Positions 32,721 to 43,654 of a stretch of DNA of 64,000 nt are shown piece after piece. Position numbers and translations under genes: made by a program. The stretch's first letter is position 1, and the number at the start of each line of letters is the position of its first letter. The notes under the pieces were generated by a model that ran no database searches, had not been told where the DNA came from, and saw only the letters and a list, made by a program, of their open reading frames with translations. The DNA lies in contig ML978157.1 in the NCBI GenBank assembly GCA_010015745.1, positions 721,713-785,712 on the forward strand, read 5' to 3'. The stretch is from Setomelanomma holmii. Lineage: Eukaryota > Ascomycota > Dothideomycetes > Pleosporales > Phaeosphaeriaceae.

Positions 32721-33736
32721 CTAGTACGGGCGGTACGCTGATCCTCCTCGTCCGCGGTATCCGCCACGATATCCTCCGCCTCGTGGTGGACCGTAGCCGC
32801 CACCACCACCGCCACCACCGCCGCCATAGCCTCCGCGACCGCCATATGGTGCGCCGTAGCCCCCGCGTCCGCCGCGTGGTGGGCCTCCGCGGCCGCGACC
32901 GCCTCTTGTCATGCCGGGTAGGTTGGTTCGCTTGGGTACAACCTGTGGAGTGTAAGTTGCAACATGCGATTACGGTTGTAGTAGGGCCTACCTTCAGATT
33001 TCGGTCGCGGAACTGACTGTTGTCGAGCACAAGGGCCTGATTGACCAGACTGGGTTCAGTGAACTCCACATACGCATACCTGCATACGCTCATTAGCGTT
33101 CCGTTCCGATCTTTCTGCCAAACTCTTGCCAGGTAGCGAAAGATGATCTTTGTGGGTAAGTGTACGAGTCATTGTGGTATGACTGTAGCCTCATGATCCA
33201 AGCGCATGGTTAAGGTGTCAAAAAGAACTGTGCGCAAATCTTCAAAGAAAGCCTCCTCCTAGTACTGACCCTTTGGGATGCCCTGTGAACTTGTCCAGGA
33301 GGATCGTGACCCGGTTTATGCTTCCGATACTTTGGAAGTGTGCCTGGATCTCCTCTGGGCTGGCACCATAGTCCACATTGCCGACGAAGACGCTTCTTGC
33401 GTCGACATCCTCTTTGCTCTCGCGCATGTCATGCCGTTCTGTGTCGAGCGATTGTTGCATCTCGCGCAGCTTCGCGGCCTCCTCTTCCATCTCTTGCACG
33501 CGTCGCCTCATTGCGGATATCTCTTCCTGAGCTGCCGGTTAGTCGGTGATTTTCTGCGGTATATATTGCTGAGTGTGGTGATGAACGAGTTTTGCGTGAG
33601 ACAAAGATGCTGTATTTGTCGATTGCATTGCGCACTCTCAGGCTGTGGAAGAGTCTCGTACCTCCTCGTTCGGGTCTTCCGCAGTGTCGAGGCGCTCATC
33701 CTCCTCACGCTTCTGCTCGATCTCGGCGTCTGACAT
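32721..33736 (-). CDS. pab2: Nuclear poly(A)-binding protein Pab2-like (PABPN1 family)
   Basis: Binds poly(A) tails in the nucleus and links polyadenylation to exosome-mediated RNA decay in fission yeast. Exons: complement(join(32721..32942, 32992..33079, 33270..33526, 33662..33736)), 213 aa. Order: acidic N-terminus ([17 protein letters not shown]), a coiled coil ([20 protein letters not shown]), and one RRM with RNP2 [11 protein letters not shown] and RNP1 KGYAYVEF restored by splicing. An Arg/Gly-rich tail ([17 protein letters not shown]) follows, typical for arginine methylation. All introns are GT-AG and keep frame; the one at 33080..33269 is the longest. The coiled coil directly before the RRM separates this type from cytoplasmic Pab1. 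Confidence 0.9.
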
Positions 33737-34349
33737 AGCTATAGGGTTCTACTGGAAATCCTTTAAGGATGTGTCAGAAGGTAAAGGTAGCTTTGCGACA
33801 GGAATGTGAAGCTTACAAGGCTGTTGGAGAGCGTATTATACTAGGTGGCTGTGCTATTGCCAACACGCCGTGAGTGAGTACTCTGAAGTGACTGCCTAGC
33901 TGTAGAAGCTAATGCGACAGTGTTTGCCGGGGGCGGTGAAGGGTTGCGACAAAGGAGCGATGGCTGATGGGCAGTCCTGGAAATGTTGCTGGTCGTGAAT
34001 GACGAATGGCGTTGCCCATGGCTCATAGCGCGTTGCCAAGTAGCCGAGCCGCATCTTATGTAATCACTTTTCGCTTCACTCATCACCAATACTCGAAGGA
34101 CTGTGCACGACACAAAGCATCACGATACGAACTATGCCAGGAACTTCTGATCCACCGTTCCACTCTGCAGTATTGTAGTCAGTGCAATCGTCGAGATTAG
34201 CCGCAAACCCCTGTGAGGGTTGTGCACAGGTACACGCTCAGCCTCATCGAGCTTATAGCATACGGCGCGTTAGGAGTGTTTGCCGCTTCATTCGCTTCTC
34301 CACAGCCCAGCATCATCCGCCCAGACCCCCGAGGCTGTCTTCTTTGCGC
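33737..34349. other. Intergenic, PAB2 upstream region
   Basis: No coding feature. Holds the PAB2 promoter and the 3' side of the BTB gene. Confidence 0.45.
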
Positions 34350-34961
34350 TCAAACGTCGTAGTCCTCCCGTCTCAGGAACCTCTCTTCTGCAAAACACAG
34401 CTTGTTCAATTGCAACGTCATTCGCACAAGTGCATCCCTGGGTAGTCTGTCCACCTCCTCTTCAGGCTTCATTTTCGAGGATTTGCTCCAGTCGCCGAGG
34501 CAGTATGCGTCCACTACGAATTGAAGCATTGGATCGGACTCCGGCAAGTTGTCGAAGAGATGGATAATCAGCTCAGGGGTTGGTCTGATACCCTTGTTGG
34601 CGAATTGATGAACAATCATGTCCATTAAGTCTGCCTTCAATTCGGCAACGAGCAGTCGATCTGCCAGGACATATGAAGCGAACTTGACTGACGGAGTCTT
34701 TTCGCCTTCTTTCCACAAATCGTATACGCATGGTGGCAGCCTCTTCGTATACAGCCAGTCTACAAAGACTTGGAAGGCGTCGATGTCAACGTCTTCGAGG
34801 TGTATGACTTCATCATCTGTTTCGGTCCAGTCACCACTCAAAGCTCCACGGAAATAGCCTGACCAGTATCTCAACAGCTCTTGATGTAAGGGATAGTCCT
34901 TTGCTTCAGCGCCAATCCTGACGATGACGGTGGCGGTACCGACGACCTCGCTGCTTGGCAT
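34350..34961 (-). CDS. BTB/POZ-domain protein
   Basis: Single exon, 203 aa, ATG at 34961. The BTB fold is readable: strand block GTATVIVRIGAEAKDYPLH, then QELLRYWSGYFRGALSGDW, VIHLEDVDIDAFQVFVDWLY and KRLPPCVYDL. A short helical C-terminal part follows (VKFASYVLADRLLVAELKAD). Stand-alone small BTB proteins are heavily expanded in Pezizomycotina. They are assumed to mediate protein-protein contacts or Cul3 recruitment, but no role is known for this one. Head-to-head with a diverged relative at 35586. Confidence 0.8.
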   Translation of the reverse strand: MPSSEVVGTATVIVRIGAEAKDYPLHQELLRYWSGYFRGALSGDWTETDDEVIHLEDVDIDAFQVFVDWLYTKRLPPCVYDLWKEGEKTPSVKFASYVLADRLLVAELKADLMDMIVHQFANKGIRPTPELIIHLFDNLPESDPMLQFVVDAYCLGDWSKSSKMKPEEEVDRLPRDALVRMTLQLNKLCFAEERFLRREDYDV

Positions 34962-35585
34962 CAGTACATGTCAGTCGCGAACAAAGGATTCGCAAGCCTA
35001 CCTTATCCGTGGTGGTGACATACTTTCAGCCTCTTCCTCTTCCTACTTCATGCCTGATTTCCGCTAGGCCATGACTAAGTTGAAATCTTCCGTTTGAGGG
35101 CGTGAGATGAAAGCGGATGAGAATTTTGGAATCTGGCTCCTCCTGTTTCTCTGCCAAGCCATTGAGCTAATTAACACCGTCCGGCACCGCTGCAAGTATT
35201 TTGCGAGGTTTGGTACCCCTAAGGCAGGCTCCCGATGCCAAGTACAGGAATCAGTGCAGCCCCGCAGCACGACTTTGGATCACTAGTCCGATCCCGCAGA
35301 GTTTCTGAGCGCACAAGCATAGATCTATGCCGAGTTTCATGGAACGTGGCGTCCTCACTGGTACAGTATGTTGAGAGCCACGGAAAAAATCTGCGGGACA
35401 CGTAGCCCCCAGCATTAGGTGTCAGAAAGGAAAGAGCCTGAATCTTCGACAAGTCTGTTCTTTTCCTTCTGTTGGAAATATCGTGAGAAACATACCTCGA
35501 TCTGTCGAGGAAACCTTTACAGAAGACAAGATGCGCGATCCCAAATTAGAGGATCACGGCGACAAAAACTGTTTTCTCAATCTGT
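34962..35585. other. Region between the two BTB-like genes
   Basis: About 620 bp without a recognised gene. It contains the two divergent promoters and may hide a 5' exon of the right-hand gene. Confidence 0.4.
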
Positions 35586-36338
35586 ATGGAGCTACTCGCT
35601 TTTTACGGTGTCGCAGTTGACAGGACCAGGCACTTAGCGACCAAAGGCCTCTCGTCTCAAGGCGCTACATCCGTGATACATCCACACGCCCGTCAAATCC
35701 TCCAGCAGGCAGACAAGCAGCTTTTACGAGATCGAGCCCAAGTCCTTGCTCATCAATATGTGCAAATCCTTGATAAAGGGTTCTCAAGCACTCCGAAGTA
35801 CCGCGAGATACCACCTTGCATCTTCCATACACTTGCAGAATGGCTACCGTCAAAGCGCCTTCCCTCTATTCTCTCCTGGCCTGAAGACTATGAGGGTGCT
35901 GCCGATATCGGACCTGAGCATCGCTTGATACTTCTCTATGTGGTCGCAGAGCCATTCAGAGAGCTGCAGCTCCAGAACAGTTTACTGAAGCAGTTGGTTG
36001 AGTACTTTGAACCAGGTCGCACACCGCTGCACTCCACGATCATGTTCGCGTTCAAATATTACGCGCCTGACAGCCCCATCGCAGACCTGTTGGTCGATGC
36101 ATATTGTCGGCCGTGTATTTGGCACAACCTCAGAACTGATTGTATCTTGAGGGAAGACCTTCCAGTTGCATTCATTGAGCGCTGCATTGAGGTGTGGCAC
36201 AGGTTCGAATCGCAAGAAGTTCGCCAACTCAACCTTAGCAAGTACCTTGCAAATCAGGAGCGTGCCTACGAGGCAATATTCCAAGCCGATCTTAAGTTGA
36301 TGAACGCCCGTTTAAGGGATCTAGGAGTCGGGTGGTAA
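35586..36338 (+). CDS. Diverged BTB-like protein
   Basis: Open frame of 250 codons from the ATG at 35586. Its order and spacing echo the BTB gene at 34350: ATSVIHPHARQILQQADKQL versus TATVIVRIGAEAKDYPLHQE, LAEWLPSKRLPSIL versus VDWLYTKRLPPCV, and IADLLVDAYCRPCIWHN versus MLQFVVDAYCLGDW. The hallmark BTB residues in the first third are poorly kept (no clear LHKELL/S-YF motif). It is therefore either a rapidly evolving paralog or a relic with an intact frame. Function unknown. Confidence 0.55.
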   Translation: MELLAFYGVAVDRTRHLATKGLSSQGATSVIHPHARQILQQADKQLLRDRAQVLAHQYVQILDKGFSSTPKYREIPPCIFHTLAEWLPSKRLPSILSWPEDYEGAADIGPEHRLILLYVVAEPFRELQLQNSLLKQLVEYFEPGRTPLHSTIMFAFKYYAPDSPIADLLVDAYCRPCIWHNLRTDCILREDLPVAFIERCIEVWHRFESQEVRQLNLSKYLANQERAYEAIFQADLKLMNARLRDLGVGW

Positions 36339-36663
36339 GTCGCATTGCCAATTCCACAGTGCACGAGCCGCTGAGCTAATGTATCTAGGCCGCACAAACA
36401 ACAGACTGCATCCGAACCATTAAGACCTCAGAAGCGCGCGTCTCCCTTTCCCCCATCGCGTAGCGAAAAAGAAGGTCAGGACCACACTGTGGCTTCCTCA
36501 CAGAGCTTCTTGGCGACGAGGTGGGATGTAATCTCCGTTAAGCGCGTATGTAGACAGAGAGAGCAGTAGAACGAACATCATCGTTGTCGAAACTATGCTC
36601 AGCTCAGACCGTTAACCTCCTTGGACTACTATCAATCACAACCCTGAAACTCTCAAAGTCGAA
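36339..36663. other. Intergenic
   Basis: Short gap between convergent genes; nothing recognised. Confidence 0.5.
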
Positions 36664-38329
36664 CTACTGCAACACCCTCCTCTCTTCCTCTAACTGCTCC
36701 GGACTCATATAATAATACGAATCTAACCTTACCGGCTCCAGCTCCAGCACCGGTGGTCCCTCGTCCAATTTTACAGGAACCTCCTGCGTCCTCACGCTAA
36801 TCGTACGCGGAATTTGTTGTCGCGCAATAGTGGCCGTCTGCACCACATCTTCATCCTGACTTGATCTTGAATGCTTTGATGCACTATCCTGCGAGTACCT
36901 CGACGGCGAATACCGACTCGGCGTATACTCGCTATTCCCCGCGGTGCTAGGCAAGACGTAAATATCATGTCTGTTCTTCTCAGGCTGCAACTTCGCCAGC
37001 GCCAACTTCTTCTGCTCTTCACGCTCCTCGTAGTACATCGGCCTCTCACCCTCCAAATCTTTCTCCTTGGAGTCCAGCCCGCCACTCTTTCTCGATCCGC
37101 TGCGACTCCACAACGAGCTCTTGCGCGACTTGGAATTCAGACCGGACCATGGCGCTGAGGCGTACGATAATGCTTTGAGAAAACGCCGGCCTTTGGCTTG
37201 GATGAGCTTGGGCAGGCAGAGAGAGCATGCAACGATGAAGCCGAGGGAGACTTCGGCCTCGGTCCAGAGGCCGATGAAAAGCCCGTTGTGGGAGACATCG
37301 GCTTGGGAGATTACAGGGGCGATTTTGAGCGTGAATGCGATTCTCATTCCCGAGGCTACGCATGCTCTAAGGTCGCGTTAGTCATGCCAAAATGGTCTAT
37401 GTGGTATGGTCTTACAGTAATCCCGTAGCGAAAAGCAGCGTGATGAATACCTTCTTCGCTAACGGCACACTAAGCTGCCACAACGAGCTCGTTGGCAACA
37501 ATAAAATGACAATATCAGATGCCATATTGAACGCGCCCTGCGAGAGTATGATGTCGTTGACATCGTGACATTTCCCGCCTGGCGTTAGCTTGAACCATAT
37601 CATGCGTCGTGGCGAGCAGTAGAACAGCGTCCAGAACATGAAGACCGTGTATGCGATGAATGTGGCGACGATGGTGAACCATGAGCCGTACCACATTACC
37701 TTGTTGCCGCTGCGGCTGGGGGCGAAGAGATTGAGATATTGGAGGAGGATGGCCATTTTCACGAGGAAGCTGAGCGGGCAGTAGATGACTTGTGCGGTGT
37801 TTGCCCACTGGAAATGTCAATGGTGAATGGTATGAGACGGAAAGAGTGCTTACGTAGAGCTGATGGAACAACTGGTCAAGTGTGACTTGCCATTGATGAA
37901 CTCCTGCTCCCCAATGAACCATCCAGTACCCCATCACGACTTCAATCGCTATCAACGGCTGTATACTCATTAGCCATGCCAACATCCCATTACTTGTGCT
38001 CACATGACTTACAAAAGCGAGAAACAGGAAATCTACACTTCATTAGCACTACATCAATAACACAGGAGCATGCACTTACAATCCGCCATCTCCAAGCTTC
38101 TCACGATCGCTAGTCTCGTGTATATCCTCATGGTGAGGAACAAAGCTGGGATCGCAATACACGTGACCGCAACAACGACGTACCACACTTGATCAGGTCC
38201 ATGAGTGGTCATCGTTGTGTCGGCGCCTGGTGGTATCTGGTCTGGTCCCATGGCTGGCAGTTGCAAGTAGTAATCAGTCGGATCCATCCCAGGTGGGACT
38301 TTGAGCCCTGGTGGTATGAGGCCGGCCAT
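36664..38329 (-). CDS. PTH11-type/rhodopsin-like integral membrane protein 1
   Basis: Seven-helix plasma-membrane protein of the fungal rhodopsin-domain family, which includes the surface-sensing receptor Pth11; the ligand is unknown. Exons: complement(join(36664..37366, 37416..37807, 37854..37958, 38013..38032, 38080..38329)), 489 aa, frame-consistent, including a 20-nt microexon. Seen: Pro-rich N-terminus, then TM helices (WYVVVAVTCIAIPALFLTM, YFLFLAF, PLIAIEVVMGYWMVHWG, VIYCPLSFLVKMAILLQYL, WFTIVATFIAYTVFMFWTL). ASDIVILLLPTSSLWQL and FIVACSLCLPKLIQ follow, with the typical Cys-rich loop (CSPRRMIW..GGKC). The C-terminal 150 residues are a cytosolic Ser/Glu-rich tail with YSPSRYSQDSASKHSRSS, a likely phosphorylation target. 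Confidence 0.82.
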
Positions 38330-39176
38330 CGTCACGTCTTGGAAAGACTGCGTGCTTCAGAGTCGCACAATGGGCAGTTGCACGAGGGTGCTGCAAAAGT
38401 ACGACGCTCGCCAAACATATTGCCAACTGGATTTGGAAAGATAGAAGTGTGACGAGAAGAGCAGACCGGATACGGAGTTCAGTAGCTTTGCGGGCCTTTT
38501 GGTGGGCTGCCGATAGAGGTTTTCGCAGCTACCGACATGGTGTGTTGGGTATGCGATAAGCAGCAAAATCGTGTAAAGAGCGATTGCATAGTTATCGTGC
38601 CTCAGTTGGCCTCGAGAGAAGGCCCGTTAGGCTAGTCCTACGCTAGTTGAACGGTAGCGGTGCGGTGGCCACCGGTCATCGTCTCGGGCTGACACGGGTA
38701 GGAACAGCAACATCTGAGCCCTCAATCTTATTACGACAATAGATCTACATGCCAAGCCTTGGATCAATTCGTTGATGCATAAGCATCGCGCGAGGATGAG
38801 ATGGAAGTGAGATTGAAGAGATATGGAAGAGCGATGGAAGGTTAGGCCGAGTGCGCTAGTGGAGCGAAACGCGACATGATTGGCTGCGGACTTGAGATAG
38901 GCACGGAGTTGGGTGTTGGCATCGGTGCAAGAGAATTGCAGCAGTGCTTATACGAAGCAAGTTCCACGTGGTGGCTTCGACTGGTCATCGAGGTGGCGAC
39001 GTCGTTGAGGGCTTGGGACTTGCCCGAGGTACATTCCCGAACATGTCATGAGAAGTTCTTGAACACCACGCACTCACGCGAATGGAGAAATACACGCAGA
39101 AGTTGACCAGATATGTATAGGCGATCTAAACATATCTTACAGAGAAATCAAATTTCAAGCTCGAGGCAAAGATCGC
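38330..39176. other. Intergenic
   Basis: About 850 bp with no recognisable gene; contains the promoter of the receptor gene and the 3' side of the peptidase gene. Confidence 0.45.
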
Positions 39177-40934
39177 TCAATAACCAAGAAACCCCCTCTT
39201 ACTCAAACCCCTCTTCTTCAAACCCGCAGCATCCGTCACACCTGGATTCTTGAACGGCACCCTATCATTCTCACACCTCTTCCCATCCTCCGGTAACTCC
39301 AGAGTATCCGAGAAGTACCTCTTCATGACCCCATACGTGCACTCACTCACCGAACTGATACTCGTATGCCCCACACTCTCCTGCACCAACAATTTCGCAC
39401 CACCAAACCTCTTCGCCATTTTCTGCGCTGCAGCAAGCGGCGTCACAGGGTCAATTTCTGTCGAGATGAATAGTAACGGGTTGCTAGTCTTGTTGGCGCT
39501 GGGATAGCCTTCGAAGATTTGGGACTTGGGAGCCTTGATGTCGAGTTTGCGACATGCGACTGATGTCCCGGATGCCCATGCTTCGCCGAGGTATTTGCTC
39601 CTTTTGATGAGGTCGTTCGCATGGTCCACCCACGCATCGTATGTCGAGAGGTTGAAGCGTCCATTTGCGTCGGTGCATGCGATGAATTGTCGTGGCTCAG
39701 TGTCTTCAATGAGCTCGGGCACGATCTTGCATGAGTCCTGTTGGATCCCAATGCCCAAGAGTTGCGCGACGAGTGTTGCGTTGCGCTGTTCGAGATCGAC
39801 GAGGATATTGGCGAGAACGGGGAAGGTATCGAGGGGATTATAGGGAACTGAAGTCATAAGGTTCTTTAGATCTGAGACTGTGACGATGGCGGGGACGTCG
39901 AGTGCGACTGGAATGGGATTGTTGCTGATGTCGTCGAGGACGGCGTCGAAGCGCTTCTCGATGGCTTCGGGCGACTCGTCCCAGAACGCGCAGCTCCCGT
40001 TCTTGCCCTCGTCGTAGCATGTTTGGAAAAAGTACTGGAATGCTTTATCGGCGTCGTCGATGTTGGTCGTCCATCTGCCTTGGTAGTAGTCTTCTCCGTC
40101 GACGATGCCGTCTACGACGAGGCGGCCGATGCGATCGGGGAATAGTGCTGCATATGTTGTTCCAAGCACACTCCCATATGATGCTCCGTAGTACCAAAGT
40201 TGCGACGTAGTAGGATCTTGGCCCTTAGACTTGGCCAGCACCTCGGTGTAGTATCGCATGTCATTCGCTGTCGCGACAGTGTTCGCGTATTTGGCCGTAT
40301 CATTTGCAGCTGAGTGGGCCTTGGTGCAGAAGTCGCCAAAGGCAGCGGCTTTTTGGAACATCTCCGCGTATGACTTCTTGTCGCTTGCATCAATTGGACT
40401 ACTGATACCGAGTTGGGTGTAGAACCTCGAGGTTCCTTCTTGTCCAGCCACGCATGACAGATCGGGACCAGAGTTGTTAACGCCTCTTGGATCAAAGCCC
40501 ACGAAGTTGTGGTTCGGACCGATCGCGTTGAGCAGCAACGGAAGCACAGTCAGAAGTAAATTAACACCACTGCCGCCCGGCCCGCCTGGGTTGAGAAGAA
40601 TGTCCTGGGTTGTTGAGTTCGCAGACGTCGAGTTCGAAGTCCATTTCATGAATGATACGTGAGTGATTCCTGCTGCTGTATCCTCGTAGTCCAGTGGCAC
40701 TATGAGCTTTGTGCAAGTGAATTTGTCGAAGCATGGTGTCCAGTCCAAGTCTGCAGTAGCTTCGATCTGTTAAGGGTGTCAGTGGATTTCGGCGCCCAAA
40801 TTTGAGCTCGAGGTTCGTACGTCATCAAATCCATACACCATTGGCTTGCCATATTGCCTTCGGTGAAGTGGGTTGCCAAAAGCGCAAGGCAAATTTGCCA
40901 ATGCTGCAACCGCAGCAACTATGGTGTACTTCAT
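39177..40934 (-). CDS. Secreted S33 tripeptidyl aminopeptidase-like serine hydrolase
   Basis: Extracellular or vacuolar alpha/beta-hydrolase related to bacterial tripeptidyl aminopeptidases, expected to remove short peptides from N-termini. Exons: complement(join(39177..40766, 40821..40934)), 567 aa. Seen: signal peptide MKYTIVAAVAALANLPCAFG, oxyanion loop LLNPGGPGGSGVN, FVGFDPRGVNNSG, and nucleophile elbow YYGASYGSVLGTTYA. Acid loop STEIDPVTPL and HTSISSVSECTYG with the catalytic His follow, in the TAP-like C-terminal domain. Several N-glycosylation sites (NSTS, NSTT) fit secretion. Length is standard for this family. Lies between two receptor-like genes on the same strand. Confidence 0.9.
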
Positions 40935-42208
40935 GCTATTTGCGAGACAAGAATTGACAAGACAATGAGCTTAAGGAGAGTGGCAGTAATGAGCTTGATG
41001 CTGAATATAAAGACTTTGGTTTTTTGAAATAAAATGCTCAATGCGGCATCGTGGAAGGTTGCGCCTACTGGTCGGTGAAACACCTCCTGCAGCTGTCTTA
41101 TCCCCTACCTTTATACCACAGCACCAACGTTGAGCTGAACGGCAGTGGCCACAGTCGTCGTACTGCATGGTCCCTTCTCGTTTCTACTGCGCTCTCTGCG
41201 CCACGTGGTGAACACATCGTATGCAAGTGCTCCGCATAGGGCCTCCTAGACCTGAACGGCAGTGGCCACAGTCGTCGTACTGCATGGTCCCTTCTCGTTT
41301 CTACTGCGCTCTCTGCGCCACGTGGTGAACACATCGTATGCAAGTGCTCCGCATAGGGCCTCCTAGACCTGATCATCTTGCGAGGAAGCGAGCTTATATG
41401 ATTGGTGCATTCGTGATTACACGTGATGTGCGCTGTGTAAGCGTGGAGGCGCACGATGAGGCGGTGCGTCCAGTGCTTACTCTGTTCCACACAAAAGGAA
41501 TAATAAGCCTTGCCAAGCCGGATAGAACAGCGACATGGCGCGACCGGTGAATAGTTGTTAGTCTTGCTAGCCCTAGGATGCGTACTGCATATGATGGATG
41601 CTCGCACCAGTTAAGACGTCCCGCAATCTATTGTGCTTGCGAAGGAAGACATGTCTCCGAGCGGCATGGCTGCGCATCTAGTTACGGTGTGCCTTACGAT
41701 CACAATGCGATCCTAGTACCAGGGCGCTTGCCCCAGGCGGGTGCCAGCATGTGTGAGTGACACGCGATTGAACGATTGGTGCGACAGCTAAAGTTAGTCA
41801 CGTTGTGATGACACTACACAAGTTGCTCGCTGGATTGTACGTAGGCACAATATTGCGATTCCTCTCTGTTGCGGGAGTCGCGAGCCGGTCAGTCGTCTCG
41901 CATAACCGGTGCAAGAGTGACGTCATTCCGAAAGTGGGATTGGCCGAAAGATTGCACTCTGGTCCTGCACCGTGTGCGCCGCGCCACATTGGCACACGTG
42001 GTAGCCACATAAGAACCTGCGCAGGTAAGTGTAGCATTAACACCCAACATACAGGCGTTATTGAAGTCTGCCTATCTCATATATTAGGCTGACAGACAGC
42101 GAGATACCTCTGAGCTGCACTACACCTTGGGCGAGTTGATCTACCGGTACTTTGAGAGCGGAGTGCAAAAGCCTATTGCTGTTGGATAACGTTAGTGTCA
42201 TATTGATG
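40935..42208. other. Intergenic region with a tandem duplication
   Basis: About 1.3 kb without a gene. The only structure seen is the perfect 117-bp duplication at 41135..41368. Confidence 0.55.
41135..41368 (+). repeat. Perfect tandem duplication, 2 x 117 bp
   Basis: Copy 1 (41135..41251) and copy 2 (41252..41368) are identical by eye, each starting CTGAACGGCAGTGGCC and ending CTCCTAGAC. The first four bases of a third copy (CTGA) follow. It lies upstream of the peptidase gene and contains a CACGTG word in each copy. Confidence 0.93.
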
Positions 42209-43654
42209 CTAGAGCTCCCATTTCAGCTTCGGCCTAGTCTCAATCGTTGCCTGGAATCCTCCACCAATTCTAGCCTCTTCGCTTAATGGATCGACACCGA
42301 TAGAGTACTTGGGCATGTTCATCGACTCGTCCTCTCTTGTTAAAGCTTCCACAGAGGTCCCGCTTGTACTTCTCATGCTCCCTTTTCTTCCACTCTTAGT
42401 ATGCTCAAGCTCATACGCGAGGCCATAGTCGTCGCTAACGCGTTCTTCCGTAACGTTAACTTCATACGAAACGAAGATAGCCGCGAAAGACTTTTCGATG
42501 ATGGGCCAGAAGATTGGCATCGAAGCGCAGATGATAGCGAGATCGATCTCAAGGCAGGAGAGGATGATCATCATTGGTGACCACCAGGTGAAATCGATGT
42601 ATGGGTAGGTGGCTGCTTGCGTAACGGAAATCTGGTATAGGCGCCAGATCGACGCCGACACGACTCTACTGTGGTTTTAGCATATCTTTTGAAGGGGTAA
42701 TGGTCATCGTATTGATCGTTTTGGCTCGATCGCACTTACAAAGCTCCGAATGCAAAGACACCAGCCATGGCCACCAGGTTCCTAGGCTTCAAGTTCGGCT
42801 TGCCAAACAGGATCAAAGGCGTCAAGAAAATGGCGAGGTCGAAGGTCATGTTGGAAGCCGAATGGATTTTGAACATGATGATGAAGTTTTGGACATCGCC
42901 CAGCCCAAACCCGTAGCACTTGGCACCAATGTTTCGGTTCCATGCGCCTCGAATAGGGAAGCAAGGGAACCATCCCACAATGAAGAAGGACAATCCCCAG
43001 AGGCTAACTAGCACAAGGAGCGTAAGGCAGGTCCAGCGCACGGCTCCAGCCTTGAAGATGCGGAGGAACTGGAGGAGTAGGGATATTTTGATGAAAGCCG
43101 TCTCCGTAAGGTACATGCTGTGCTCAAGATAAAAGAACTATAACCGTGTTAGACGGATTAGATCACACATCGTGTCGATCGTACCATAAGGTACTTCTCC
43201 ATTTCAGGAAGTGGTAAGTATAGCATGTGCCGTCCAAGACCGTGCTCGACAGCTGACATACATTAGCGAAACACCTCACAAAATGTGCATACAACATACA
43301 TAAGCAGACGCAGGCTGTTGCCGCTGTGTTGGACACCTGATCGTGTTAATCGTCCTTAGCTCTCGCAATCTTCGACTGGATGACATACAGCAGCTAGCAG
43401 GACGAACATATCATCCCAGCCAGGATCTCGAACGATTCTGACCCGCACCCAAAGCCGAAAGAGAACCGCGAACCACGATAGGATCTGCAGTAATGTTTAG
43501 CACATACATATGTTGACTTCACTAGCAGCTCTCCTACCAAGAAAGATATGGTCAAGCCATATATGGTTTCCCGTCGATTTGCAACCGGCAACGGCTCGTT
43601 GGGATCTGGCGGGTTGGCCAACATCGCCAGCAGCATCTCCTCGTACGTCGCCAT
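42209..43654 (-). CDS. PTH11-type/rhodopsin-like integral membrane protein 2
   Basis: Second member of the fungal rhodopsin-domain family in this window. Exons: complement(join(42209..42668, 42740..43137, 43185..43252, 43300..43336, 43389..43484, 43538..43654)), 391 aa; all five introns are 47-71 nt and GT-AG. Seen: ETIYGLTISFL, then ILSWFAVLFRLWVRVRIVRD with PGWDDMFVLLAA (a diagnostic motif after TM2), and MYLTETAFIKISLLLQFLRI. Also LTLLVLVSLWGLSFFIVGWF, a Cys-containing loop (CFPIRGAWNRNIGAKC), MTFDLAIFLTPLILF, FAFGAFRVVSASIWRLYQ, and IDLAIICASMPIFWPIIEKS as the last helix. The tail is shorter than in receptor 1. Likely plasma-membrane sensor, ligand unknown. Confidence 0.82.
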
